Of a stretch of 64,000 nucleotides of DNA, positions 16,691 through 25,859 are shown in pieces. How positions within the stretch are numbered: the first letter of the stretch is position 1; every line of letters starts with the position of its first letter. Made by a program: the position numbers and the translations under genes. The stretch is taken from NCBI GenBank assembly GCA_963974055.1, contig CAXBCP010000016.1, forward strand, positions 1 to 64,000, given 5' to 3'. The notes below the pieces were generated by a model. The model saw only the letters and a program-made list of their open reading frames with translations. It was not told where the DNA came from and searched no databases. The stretch comes from CAXBCP01 sp963974055. GTDB lineage: Bacteria; Pseudomonadota; Alphaproteobacteria; MPNO01; UBA830.

Positions 16691-17248
16691 TCAGCCCTTC
16701 AGCGGATGGGGGTCGCCTTCGGGCGCTTCGACCTCGAAGACGTTCAGAACCACCGACACCGTGTGATAGAAACCGACAAGGGCGGCCAGTTCGACCATGG
16801 CCTCCTTGCCGAAACGGTCGATGGCGCGGGCGTAGTTCGCGTCCGACAGCCGGCGGGTTTCGGCGAGTTCCTTCGCGACCTCGTAGACCAGCGTTTCGTC
16901 TTCATTGGGAAACGCCGGCACCCGGTTGTGGCGCATCTCCTCGACCGCATTCGCATCGATGCCGAACTCGACCGCGCGCTTCGCATGGATGAACCATTCG
17001 TAGTCCGATCCGTAGACCCGCCCGACCGTGATGATCGCCAGTTCCTTCAGCCGCAGCGGTATCCGGGACGTCTCCTCGTCCAGGGACAGGTCCACGAAAT
17101 TCGCGAAAATCTCGCAGATTTCGGGCGCGTGCAGCAGCACCCCGAACGGCCCCCGCACCGGCGCCTTGCGCTGGCCGGAAATCATGTCGGCGATGCGTTT
17201 CTGTTCCGGGGTGTAGTCTTCCGGGGCGACGATATCCAGGCGGGCCAT
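16691..17248 (-). CDS. carboxymuconolactone decarboxylase (CMD)/AhpD-like family protein
   Basis: 185 residues, all helical, with the CMD core LKELAIITVGRVYGSDYEWFIHAKRAVEFGI. AhpD-type members have a CxxC pair just before this His; here the equivalent is SDYEWFIHA, so a peroxidase-type disulfide is absent. It resembles the cysteine-free CMD branch, to which gamma-carboxymuconolactone decarboxylase also belongs. The activity cannot be assigned. Its stop is 6 bases before the antiporter gene, so the two may be co-transcribed. Confidence 0.8.
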   Translation of the reverse strand: MARLDIVAPEDYTPEQKRIADMISGQRKAPVRGPFGVLLHAPEICEIFANFVDLSLDEETSRIPLRLKELAIITVGRVYGSDYEWFIHAKRAVEFGIDANAVEEMRHNRVPAFPNEDETLVYEVAKELAETRRLSDANYARAIDRFGKEAMVELAALVGFYHTVSVVLNVFEVEAPEGDPHPLKG

Positions 17249-17281
17249 GTTGTTTCTCTCCGGCAGTTTTTCAAATTAATC

Positions 17282-18121
17282 TTAGAAGGAGGCTCTGTAA
17301 GATATGGGTTTCAATATCACCGAATTTTCCAGAGGTGGTTCAATTTCGAACGCGCGTGGTTTGCGTGCAAAATCGTACAGGCGGACAATTCTGAAAGCAT
17401 CTGTCCTTTCCTCAGACAAGCTACGTTCATTCTCCGTCAGATAGAATGGGGTCTTTTGATGGCCCGTGGTCGTTTTCACTTCGAGAAAACGCTCACGCCC
17501 TGAAAAATCGAAGGACAGAATATCGTAACCGGCCCCGTCGCCATCCTCAGCCGAGACCCATCTGACTTTCCGCGAAAGATCGGGACGGTTTTCCCGTACA
17601 AGACGATTTCGTTCGAAATCGAAAATACGTTCTTCCCCGCGCTTACCCAGTTCGCGGTTCCGCGCGTCGCGCGCCGCCGGATCGAACTTTGTCGCCAACC
17701 TTGTGAGCGACAATGGCTCTGCCGGTTCAGCCCAGTCTGTCACCGGCGGTCGCTCAAAGAAAATTTCCGCAGATTCTTCAATTGCGCCACGTTCGAAAAT
17801 CATACGATCAGGAAAATTCAAAGGATCCGACGCCAGCAATCGGCCCACCCCATGAACAAGCGCGTTCTGATAATTCGCCATGGGCTTGTATCCAGGTATC
17901 CAGATCTGCCCCAATCTATTGAGTACCGCGCTGATATTCTGGTGTTTGAATTCAATCGCCCCCTTCGACCGGCCGATCAATTCCTGCAATCGCGCATTGT
18001 GATGCGCTTTGACATATCGCTCGCCAAGCAACTCTTTTCGCAGCATGTCGAAATAGTCAGCAACGATCAGATCGATTTCGCGATCTGTCCAATCGGTCCC
18101 GGTCGGATCGTTGTCGTTCAT
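17282..18121 (-). CDS. DUF3883 domain protein with PD-(D/E)XK-like nuclease signature
   Basis: 279 residues from the ATG at 18121. A longer frame to 18235 is rejected because a terminator for the upstream operon (18197-18223) lies in it. The N-terminal ~110 residues are helical (TDREIDLIVADYFDMLRKEL, ARLQELIGRSKGAIEFKHQN). This segment is seen fused to DUF3883 and has a helical, possibly DNA-binding look. The C-terminal domain has GYDILSFDFSGRERFLEVKTT, the D...ExK arrangement of restriction-endonuclease-like folds. DUF3883 often occurs in restriction and defence proteins. Base composition is visibly lower in GC than the neighbours, which suggests horizontal acquisition. Nuclease activity is inferred. 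Confidence 0.7.
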   Translation of the reverse strand: MNDNDPTGTDWTDREIDLIVADYFDMLRKELLGERYVKAHHNARLQELIGRSKGAIEFKHQNISAVLNRLGQIWIPGYKPMANYQNALVHGVGRLLASDPLNFPDRMIFERGAIEESAEIFFERPPVTDWAEPAEPLSLTRLATKFDPAARDARNRELGKRGEERIFDFERNRLVRENRPDLSRKVRWVSAEDGDGAGYDILSFDFSGRERFLEVKTTTGHQKTPFYLTENERSLSEERTDAFRIVRLYDFARKPRAFEIEPPLENSVILKPISYRASF

Positions 18122-18196
18122 TCCGACATTCAGCCTGGCGAATAAATAAAAGTCTAGCGGCGCTACAGCAGAATTCGGGACGCCTCCTCCCATTAG

Positions 18197-18223
18197 AAAA
18201 GGCCGGAGCGACATGCCCCGGCC
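18197..18223 (-). terminator. rho-independent terminator of the molybdenum hydroxylase operon
   Basis: On the minus strand, GGCCGG and CCGGCC arms with an 11-base loop are followed directly by TTTTC. It starts about 30 bases after the stop of the large-subunit gene. It also marks the boundary with the DUF3883 gene. Confidence 0.7.
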
Positions 18224-18254
18224 CTTCCCGTTCATCCCATCTTTCGACGGTGGT

Positions 18255-20597
18255 TTATTCGGCAGCCGTACCCTGCGCGGCGGCGTCTTCGATCATCCTG
18301 TCCTTCAGCGCTTTGAGCACCTTGGGCGGCGACATCGGGTGGTCGCGCATGCGGATTCCGATGGCGTCGTGGATCGCGTTGGCGATGGCCGGCAGCGGCG
18401 GGATGATCGGCACTTCGCCGATACCGCGCACGCCATAGGGGTGATCCGGGTTCGGCACCTCGACGATTTCCGTGTTGATGAACGGCACGTCGGAGGCCAC
18501 CGGGATGCGGTAGTCGAGGAAGCCGGCGTTTTCGAGAACGCCCTTGTCGTTATAGATGTATTCCTCGTTCAGCGCGGTGCCGATGCCCTGGACGGCGCCG
18601 CCCTGGAACTGGCCCTCGATGAATTCCGGATACACTGCCTTGCCGGCGTCCTGGATCAGCGTGTAGCGCAGGATTTTCACGGCGCCGGTGCGGCGGTCGA
18701 CCTCGACATCGACTATATGGGTGCCGAATCCGGGGCCGCCCTGGGCGACGTTGATTTCGGCATGGCCGGCAATGGTGCCGCCGAACCAGGCGGCTTCCTT
18801 GGCAAGTTCGACCACCGACATCGGCGCGAAATCGCCGACATTGGCGCCGGCGGGGCGGGCCATGCCGTCTTCCCAGACGACCTGGTCCGGTTCGACTTCC
18901 CACTTGCGGGCGGCGATTTCGCACATGCGCGCGATCGCCTTCCGGGTCGCGGTGACGGCGGCCATGCTGCCCGCCGCGGTGCCGCGGCTGCCCGCGGTCA
19001 TGAAGTTGAAGCCGAGCGCGCTGGTATCGCCCGACATGGTGCGGACTTTTTCGAACGGGATGCCCAGTTCCTCGGCCACGATCATGGCGAAGGCGCTGCG
19101 CGAGCCGCCGGTGACGTCGACCGTGCCGAAGATCAGCGTCGCGGTGCCGTCCTCGCCGACATTCACCGTCGCCGAGGTTTCGGCACCGAGGGTGAACCAG
19201 AACCCGGTGGCGATGCCGCGGCCCTGGTTGGGGCCGAGCTTTTCCTTCATATGGGCATGCGCCTTGGCGCGTTCCAGCGTCTGGATATAGCCGATCGGGC
19301 CGAGCTTGGGCCCGAAATGGGTCTGGGTGCCTTCCTTGGCGGCGTTGAGCAGGCGGAAATCGATCGGATCGATGCCGCATTCGCGCGCCATCTCGTCGAC
19401 CACGGTTTCCACCCCGAACGCCACCATCGGCGCGCCGGGGGCGCGATAGGCCGCAACCTTGGGCCGGTTGGTGGTCACGTCATGGCCGACCACGGACACG
19501 TTTTCGAGGTCGTAGCGCGTGAACACCGTGATGGTCGCCAGCGGCAGCGACGATCCGGCATAGGCGCCGGACTGGTAGTTCAGCTCCGCCTGCGCCGCCG
19601 TGATGCGGCCGGCCTTCGTGCAGCCCATCTTGACCTTGACGTTGGTCCCCGAGGTCGGGCCGGTGGCGCGGAACACTTCGTCCCGGTCCATGACCATCTT
19701 GACGGGGCGCTTGCCCTTCTTGGACAGCATGACCGCCAGCGGTTCGAGATAGACGTTGTTCTTGCCGCCGAACCCGCCGCCGAGTTCCGTCGGAATGACC
19801 TTGACCTTGGACAGGTCCATTTCGAGCAGCTTGGCGATCTGGGCGCGGAACACGAAATGGCCCTGGGTGCCGGTCCATACCTCGGCGAGCCCGCCTTCGG
19901 TATAGTTGGCGACGCTGGCCTGCGGTTCGATATAGCCCTGGTGAACCGGCTTGGTGTTGAATTCCCGCTCGATGATGATATCGGCCTCGGCAAAGCCCTT
20001 TTCGATATCGCCGAGCTTGCTTTCGAGACGGGCGGCGATGTTCGACGGTTTCGTCGGCTTGGGCTCCACGCCCTTGGTGAACTGGTCTTCGTGGAGGATC
20101 GGCGCATCGGGCTTCATCGCGTCGCGCACGTCGATCACGTGGGGCAGCACTTCGTAATCGACCTTGATCAGCTTCAGCGCCGCACGGGCGATGGCATCGC
20201 TGGTGGCGGCGACGGCGGCGACCGGATGGCCGTCATAGAGCACGTTTTCGCGCGCCATCATGTTGCGCGTGACGTCGCGGAAATTGACCATCAGTTCGCC
20301 CGATGCCGCGTGTTCGACCGCCATGTCGGGGAAATCGTCGCGCGTCACCACCGCTTTTACGCCGGGCAGCGCTTCCGCCGCGGAGATGTCTATCGACAGG
20401 ATATTGGCGCGGGCATGCGGGCTGCGCAGCACCCGGCCGATCAACTGACCGGGCAGCGTAATATCCGATGCGTAACGCGCGCGTCCGGTGACCTTGTCCA
20501 CGGCATCGCCGCGCGAGGTCGGGTTGGAGCCGACGATCTTGAGATCTTTTTTCTCGTACGGAATTTTCGTGGCGAAGGGTGAAGGTGCTTTTCCCAT
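18255..20597 (-). CDS. xanthine dehydrogenase family molybdopterin-binding large subunit (cassette 1)
   Basis: 780 residues, the length of CoxL/HcrA/QorL-type large subunits. The N-terminal a/b hammerhead domain is GRARYASDITLPGQLIGRVLRSPHARA. The Mo-cofactor motif is GGGFGGKNNVYLEP. The active-site loop is AYRAPGAPMVAFGVE. The C-terminal catalytic glutamate motif is GVRGIGEVPIIPP. The loop is not AYRCSFR, so the enzyme is not a CO dehydrogenase. It hydroxylates or reduces an unknown N-heterocycle, aldehyde or aromatic substrate in the cytoplasm together with the two preceding genes. The gene starts 3 bases after the iron-sulfur subunit gene. Confidence 0.9.
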   Translation of the reverse strand: MGKAPSPFATKIPYEKKDLKIVGSNPTSRGDAVDKVTGRARYASDITLPGQLIGRVLRSPHARANILSIDISAAEALPGVKAVVTRDDFPDMAVEHAASGELMVNFRDVTRNMMARENVLYDGHPVAAVAATSDAIARAALKLIKVDYEVLPHVIDVRDAMKPDAPILHEDQFTKGVEPKPTKPSNIAARLESKLGDIEKGFAEADIIIEREFNTKPVHQGYIEPQASVANYTEGGLAEVWTGTQGHFVFRAQIAKLLEMDLSKVKVIPTELGGGFGGKNNVYLEPLAVMLSKKGKRPVKMVMDRDEVFRATGPTSGTNVKVKMGCTKAGRITAAQAELNYQSGAYAGSSLPLATITVFTRYDLENVSVVGHDVTTNRPKVAAYRAPGAPMVAFGVETVVDEMARECGIDPIDFRLLNAAKEGTQTHFGPKLGPIGYIQTLERAKAHAHMKEKLGPNQGRGIATGFWFTLGAETSATVNVGEDGTATLIFGTVDVTGGSRSAFAMIVAEELGIPFEKVRTMSGDTSALGFNFMTAGSRGTAAGSMAAVTATRKAIARMCEIAARKWEVEPDQVVWEDGMARPAGANVGDFAPMSVVELAKEAAWFGGTIAGHAEINVAQGGPGFGTHIVDVEVDRRTGAVKILRYTLIQDAGKAVYPEFIEGQFQGGAVQGIGTALNEEYIYNDKGVLENAGFLDYRIPVASDVPFINTEIVEVPNPDHPYGVRGIGEVPIIPPLPAIANAIHDAIGIRMRDHPMSPPKVLKALKDRMIEDAAAQGTAAE

Positions 20598-20600
20598 AGG

Positions 20601-21076
<476 letters not shown>

Positions 21077-21077
<1 letters not shown>

Positions 21078-21934
21078 TACGATTTCGCCCTTTCAAGCGC
21101 GATTGCGGCGGCGCGTTGCGCCAGCACGCCCGCGACCTCTGTCCGGTATTCGATGGTGCCCCGTTTGTCGTCGATGGGGCTGCAGGCCGCGCTTGCGGCG
21201 GCGGCGAGCGCCTCCATGGCGGCATCGTCGACTTTGGTGCCGATCAGCGCCTTCGCGGCGTCATCGACGACCAGTGCGCGTGCGGCGACCGCACCGAGCG
21301 CGACCCGCGCATCGGTGCAGGTGCCGGCGTCGTCGAGCGTCAGATTGACCGCGCAGCCGACCACGGCGATGTCCATTTCCGTCCGCGGCGTGAAGCGCAG
21401 ATAGGCATCGCCGGAATTCGGCGGCCGCTTGGGCAACTGGAACGACACCACGAATTCGCCTTTTCCGAGCGACGTCTTGCCGGGCCCGGTGACGATATCC
21501 TCGACCGGCACCTCGCGCCGCCCGTCGGGGCCGATAACGGTGGCTATGGCGCGGGCCGCGATCATCGGCGGCACGCTGTCGGCGGCGGGCGAGGCATTGC
21601 ACAGATTGCCGCCGACCGTGGCGCGGCCGCGGACCTGGACCGAGCCGATCAGGCGCACGCCGTCCATAACGCCGGGCCAGGCCGCGTTGAAGGCGGCATT
21701 GTCCATCATCTCCTTGCCGGTGACGGCGGCGCCGAAGCGCCAGGCGCCGTCTTCGTCGGCGATGTCGCGCAGTTCGGTTATTTTCTTGATATCGACGATC
21801 AGGTCCGGGTCGGCCCTGTCGGTGTGAATCTGGACCAGCACGTCCGTGCCGCCCGCCAGTACCCTCGCCTGCCCGCTTTCGCCCGCCAGCAGGCCGACAG
21901 CGGCATCAAGCGTTTCGGGCGCTTCATATCTCAT
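21077..21934 (-). CDS. FAD-binding middle subunit of molybdenum hydroxylase (cassette 1)
   Basis: 285 residues from the ATG at 21934; a TTG at 21943 with GAGG four bases away would add three residues. The FAD-binding motif of the CO dehydrogenase flavoprotein family is GESGQARVLAGGTDVLVQIH. The second is VGGNLCNASPAADS. A CO_deh_flav_C domain completes it. It transfers electrons from the 2Fe-2S subunit to the final acceptor. First gene of cassette 1, only 66 bases after the stop of cassette 2, so read-through is possible. Confidence 0.88.
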
Positions 21935-22000
21935 GTCAGTCAATTTGCCTCACCGTTCGTTTGTTCTGGTTGAAGTCGGTCTCATCCCGCGGTCTTTATA

Positions 22001-24388
22001 TCACGCCGGGGAAGGCTCGGAAATCTCGAATGGATCGTCGCCGAAGAACGCCGCGACGTCGCCCCAGCGGACCGGCGTGCTGTTCAGCTCCGCCCCGAAC
22101 GGCCGCAGCGCGTCGCAGACCGCATTGGCGATCACCACCGGCGGCGCAATCGCGCCGCCTTCGCCCAGCCCTTTGACGCCGAAGGCGTTCAGCGGCGACG
22201 GCACTTCCTGGTGCAGCACCGTAATCGGCGGCACGTCGGACGCCGTCGGCAACAGGTAATCCATCAGGCTGCCGGTCGTGAGCTGGCCGAAATCGTCATA
22301 GGCCAGTTCCTCGAACAATCCGCCGCCGAGCCCCTGCACCAGCCCGCCCTTGACCTGGCCGTCGGCCATGGCCGGATTGACCAGCACGCCGGCATCGTGG
22401 ACCTCGACCAGGCGTTCGATGGTCACGCGCCCGGTCTCGGGGTCGATTTCCACGATGGCTGCACCCGACGCATAGGCCCAGGTGACGGTCGGCGGCTCGT
22501 AATAGGACACGGCTTCGAGCCCGGCTTCGGTCCCTTCCGGGCGCTGATGATCCCAGCCGGGTTTCGCCGCCTTCGCGATCTCGCGGTAGGTCCTGTGCAG
22601 CTCCGGCACGCCGCGGACGCCGATGCCCCCGTCGCGCAGTTCGAGATCGTTCTCCGCCGCTTCGAGCAGTTCGGCGCCGATGGCGAAGACCTTTTCCTGG
22701 ATGCGGTCGCTGGCGCCCTTGATCGCGCCCGACGCCGTCACCGTAGAGCGGCTGGCGATGGTACCGTAGCCCTGCGTGACCTGGGACGTGTCGCCGACGG
22801 TCACATAGACGTCGTCGATCGGCACCTTCCACATATCGGCGGCCATCTGGGCAAAGACGGTTTCGTGCCCCTGGCCCTGCGCGCAGGCGCCGGTCGCCAC
22901 CATGATCTTGCCCGACGGGTCGATCTTGACCGACGCGCCCTCGAACGGCCCGACGCCGGTGCCTTCGACGTAACAGCCGAGGCCGAGCCCGATATAGCGC
23001 CCTTCGGCCAGGGCCTGTTTCTGGCGCGCCCGGAACGCTTCCAGCCCGCCGAGTTCTTCCAGCGCGGCGCGCAAAGCTTTCGGATAATCGCCGCTGTCAT
23101 AGACCATCGGCACCCCGTCGCGGTAGGTCAGGCCGACCTCGTAGGGCATGGCTTCGGGCGGGATCATGTTGCGCAGGCGGACCTCCGCCGGGTCGAGCCC
23201 GAGCGCGTTCGCCACCAGGTCGACCGCGCGTTCCATCGCGAAAACCGCTTCCGGCCGCCCGGCGCCGCGATAGGGCGCGTTCGGCACCCGGTTGGTCAGG
23301 GCGACGGTGCAGGTGCATTCGTAATTCGGGATGTCGTAGGGGCCGAGCATATGGGCGACGGAGTTCCCGGCGATCCCGGCGCCGACCGGCGAATAGGCCC
23401 CGGAATCGACGACGAAATCCGTATCGACCACGAGAATCCGGCCGTCGTCGTCGAACCCGATTTCGAAATCGAAGGCGATATCGCGGGAATGGGCGGCATT
23501 CAGCAGGTGTTCGTGGCGGTCCTCGATCCATTTGACCGGCCGGCCCAGCCGTTTCGCCAGATAGGCGACGAGGATGTCTTCGGGATAGCAATGGCCCTTG
23601 ACGCCGAACCCGCCGCCGACATCCGGCGCGATGCAGATGACGCGTTCTTCGGGCATGTCGAGCGCGTTCGCGACCTCGCGGCGGACCCAGTGGACCACCT
23701 GGCTCGACGACCACACGGTCAGGATGTCCCGGCGCGCATCGTAATCGGCGACCACGCCCCGGCATTCCATCGGCATCGCGGCATAGCGGTGATGGTTGAA
23801 CCGCCGTTTGAGGCGGTGCGGCGCGGTGTCCAGCGCTTTCGCGCCGTCGCCCTTGGTGGTGTGGAGGATGGCGGCGATATTGCGCCCGAGAACGTCGTGC
23901 AGCAGCGCCGCCCCGTCCGCCAGGGCGGCGTCCGGCCCGGCGACCGGCGGTAGCGGATCGAAATCGGCCTCGATCAGCTCCACCGCGTCTTCGGCGAGGT
24001 AGCGGCTTTCGGCGACGACCAGCGCATAGGGTTCGCCGACGAAACGCATCTTGTCATGCGGGATCAGCGGCTGGTCTGGAATCAGGATGTCGGTATCGAC
24101 GCGGTCGCGCCAGCCCTGCGGGGTCGTCACCTGCATGCCGCTGATCGGCGGCAGCACGCCGTGGATATCGGCGCCGCTGATCGCCAGTTCGACGCCCTCG
24201 GCGGCGCGCGCGGCCGCCAGGTCGATACCCTTGATCGTCGCATGGGGAAACTGGCTGCGGGCAATGGCCACATGCAGCATGCCGGGCAGCTGCATGTCCG
24301 CGACGAACGCGCCTTCGCCGAGCAGCAGGTGCCGGTCTTCGCGCCGCGGCACCGACTGGCCGATATAACCGGGAATGGACTCAGCCAT
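22001..24388 (-). CDS. xanthine dehydrogenase family molybdopterin-binding large subunit (cassette 2)
   Basis: 795 residues. The hammerhead domain starts at GQSVPRREDRHLLLGEGAFVAD. Mo-cofactor segments are DVGGGFGVKGHCYPED and the active-site loop APYRGAGRPEAVFAME. The catalytic-base motif is GVKGLGEGGAIAPP. The AYRGAGRPE-type loop marks the form II/aldehyde-oxidase-like branch, not form I CO dehydrogenase. It is clearly diverged from the cassette 1 large subunit, so it is not a recent duplicate. It overlaps the preceding 2Fe-2S gene by 8 bases. Confidence 0.9.
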   Translation of the reverse strand: MAESIPGYIGQSVPRREDRHLLLGEGAFVADMQLPGMLHVAIARSQFPHATIKGIDLAAARAAEGVELAISGADIHGVLPPISGMQVTTPQGWRDRVDTDILIPDQPLIPHDKMRFVGEPYALVVAESRYLAEDAVELIEADFDPLPPVAGPDAALADGAALLHDVLGRNIAAILHTTKGDGAKALDTAPHRLKRRFNHHRYAAMPMECRGVVADYDARRDILTVWSSSQVVHWVRREVANALDMPEERVICIAPDVGGGFGVKGHCYPEDILVAYLAKRLGRPVKWIEDRHEHLLNAAHSRDIAFDFEIGFDDDGRILVVDTDFVVDSGAYSPVGAGIAGNSVAHMLGPYDIPNYECTCTVALTNRVPNAPYRGAGRPEAVFAMERAVDLVANALGLDPAEVRLRNMIPPEAMPYEVGLTYRDGVPMVYDSGDYPKALRAALEELGGLEAFRARQKQALAEGRYIGLGLGCYVEGTGVGPFEGASVKIDPSGKIMVATGACAQGQGHETVFAQMAADMWKVPIDDVYVTVGDTSQVTQGYGTIASRSTVTASGAIKGASDRIQEKVFAIGAELLEAAENDLELRDGGIGVRGVPELHRTYREIAKAAKPGWDHQRPEGTEAGLEAVSYYEPPTVTWAYASGAAIVEIDPETGRVTIERLVEVHDAGVLVNPAMADGQVKGGLVQGLGGGLFEELAYDDFGQLTTGSLMDYLLPTASDVPPITVLHQEVPSPLNAFGVKGLGEGGAIAPPVVIANAVCDALRPFGAELNSTPVRWGDVAAFFGDDPFEISEPSPA

Positions 24389-24872
24389 CTGCGGCCTCCG
24401 CTTTCACCATGGCGGCATATTCGATCACCGCGTTGACGATGCCCTCGTAGCCGGTGCAGCGGCACAGCGCGGCCGACATGCCGTCGCGGAATTCCTGGGG
24501 CGTGCGGTCCGGATTGCTGTGAACGAGATCCATCGCCGTCATCAGCATGCCCGGCGTGCAGAACCCGCATTGCAGCGCGTGGTGTTCCGAGAAAAGCTTT
24601 TGCAGCGGATGCATCTCGCCGCCCTTCGCCAGGCCTTCGATCGTGCCGATCTCGGCACCGTCGGCCTGGACGGCGAACATCAGGCAGGAGCGCACGGCCT
24701 CGCCGTCGACCATCACCGTACAGGCGCCGCACACGCCGTGCTCGCAGCCGACATGGGTGCCGGTCAGGCCCAGACCGTCGCGCAGGAAATCGGCCAGCAG
24801 GGTGCGGGATTCCGCGCTGCCGGTGTGGGGGCGGCCGTTGACGGTAAGGGTAACGGGGCGGAAATCGGTCAT
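24381..24872 (-). CDS. (2Fe-2S)-binding small subunit of molybdenum hydroxylase (cassette 2)
   Basis: 163 residues with GCEHGVCGACTVMVDG, QCGFCTPGMLM and LCRCTGYEGI, giving the eight cysteines of two [2Fe-2S] clusters. It overlaps the FAD gene by 4 bases and the large-subunit gene by 8, so the complex is translated from one message. Confidence 0.92.
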   Translation of the reverse strand: MTDFRPVTLTVNGRPHTGSAESRTLLADFLRDGLGLTGTHVGCEHGVCGACTVMVDGEAVRSCLMFAVQADGAEIGTIEGLAKGGEMHPLQKLFSEHHALQCGFCTPGMLMTAMDLVHSNPDRTPQEFRDGMSAALCRCTGYEGIVNAVIEYAAMVKAEAADG

Positions 24873-25741
24873 GACGGGGCCTTCGCGTTTTCGACGGCCT
24901 GCAACAGGGCGCGCCGGGTCATGGCGGCGGTCAGGCGGCGGCGGTAGGCGGCAGTCGCATGGAGATCGGTATCCGGATCGACCTCGGCCGCCGCGATGCG
25001 GGCAGCCGCCCGGATCGCCGCTTCGGAAAGCCCGTGGTCCAGGATTTCCGCTTCGGCGCCCGACAGCCGGACCGGGCCGGGCCCGACGCCGCAGGCGGCG
25101 AGTTGCACGCTGACCGGACCGTCGCCGGACAGCGTGACCTGGGCCGCAACCCCGGCAAGCGCGAAATCGCCGTGACGGCGCGCAATCTCGACAAAGGCAC
25201 TGCCGCTGTTCGCCGGCGCCTTCGGAACCTCGATCGCGACCAGCAATTCGTCCGGGCCGGTGGCCGTCGCCAGCACGCCTTCGAAGAAATCAGCCGCGGC
25301 CACCCGTCTTTCCCCGGACGGGCCGTGCAGCACCATGACGCAGTCCAGCGCCAGCACCACCGCCGGGTCTTCCGCGGCGGGATCGGCATTGGAAAGACTG
25401 CCGCCGATGGTGCCCCGGCTGCGGATGGGCAGATGGCCGATATTCAGCGTCGCCGCATGGAGCAGCGGCGCCGCCTTCCGCACGAGATCGCTGTTCTCGA
25501 GGGTGCGCTGGCGAGTCATCGCGCCGACGGTCAGATGTGTGCCGTCATCCCGGATATAGGCGAGTTCCGGCACCCTGTTCAGATCGATCAGGACGGACGG
25601 GCGGCTGAGCCGGAAATTCATCACCGGGACGAGGCTTTGCCCGCCTGCCAGCGGCCGGGCGTCCGGCGCATGTTCGGCCAGAAGCGCGACAACCTCTGCA
25701 AGGCTGCCGGGCGCGACATGGACAAACGGGGCTGGCTTCAT
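24869..25741 (-). CDS. FAD-binding middle subunit of molybdenum hydroxylase (cassette 2)
   Basis: 290 residues. FAD contacts are ARPLAGGQSLVPVMNFRL near the N-terminus and GTIGGSLSNADPAAEDP near residue 110, followed by the CO_deh_flav_C domain. The CoxM/HcrB-type flavoprotein subunit. First gene of cassette 2; the promoter should lie in 25742-25859, which also contains the end structures of the helicase gene. Confidence 0.9.
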   Translation of the reverse strand: MKPAPFVHVAPGSLAEVVALLAEHAPDARPLAGGQSLVPVMNFRLSRPSVLIDLNRVPELAYIRDDGTHLTVGAMTRQRTLENSDLVRKAAPLLHAATLNIGHLPIRSRGTIGGSLSNADPAAEDPAVVLALDCVMVLHGPSGERRVAAADFFEGVLATATGPDELLVAIEVPKAPANSGSAFVEIARRHGDFALAGVAAQVTLSGDGPVSVQLAACGVGPGPVRLSGAEAEILDHGLSEAAIRAAARIAAAEVDPDTDLHATAAYRRRLTAAMTRRALLQAVENAKAPS

Positions 25742-25797
25742 TCAGGCTTTCCGGAGACACGCGACCGATCGAAACCCGACTGTAAACCGGAACCGAC

Positions 25798-25852
25798 GGG
25801 CGGGCAAAGCCGCCCCGCGAATGGCTCCATGCACCCGGCACACGCCGCCGGG
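25798..25852 (-). terminator. two GC-rich hairpins after the DEAD-box helicase gene
   Basis: Going downstream from the helicase stop: CCCGGC/GCCGGG (25834-25852, 7-base loop), then GGGCGG/CCGCCC (25798-25815, 6-base loop). Both stems are perfect over six base pairs. T-tracts are absent, so termination by these is tentative. Confidence 0.35.
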
Positions 25853-25859
25853 CGAAACC

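Noticed and set aside
15140..17503. Long plus-strand open frame opposite the antiporter and CMD genes
   Set aside because: Low-complexity Arg/Gln/His-rich translation; the minus strand encodes two clear protein families.
18213..20582. Long plus-strand open frame opposite the cassette 1 large subunit
   Set aside because: Shadow of a well-conserved Mo-binding subunit; the translation has no domain and odd composition.
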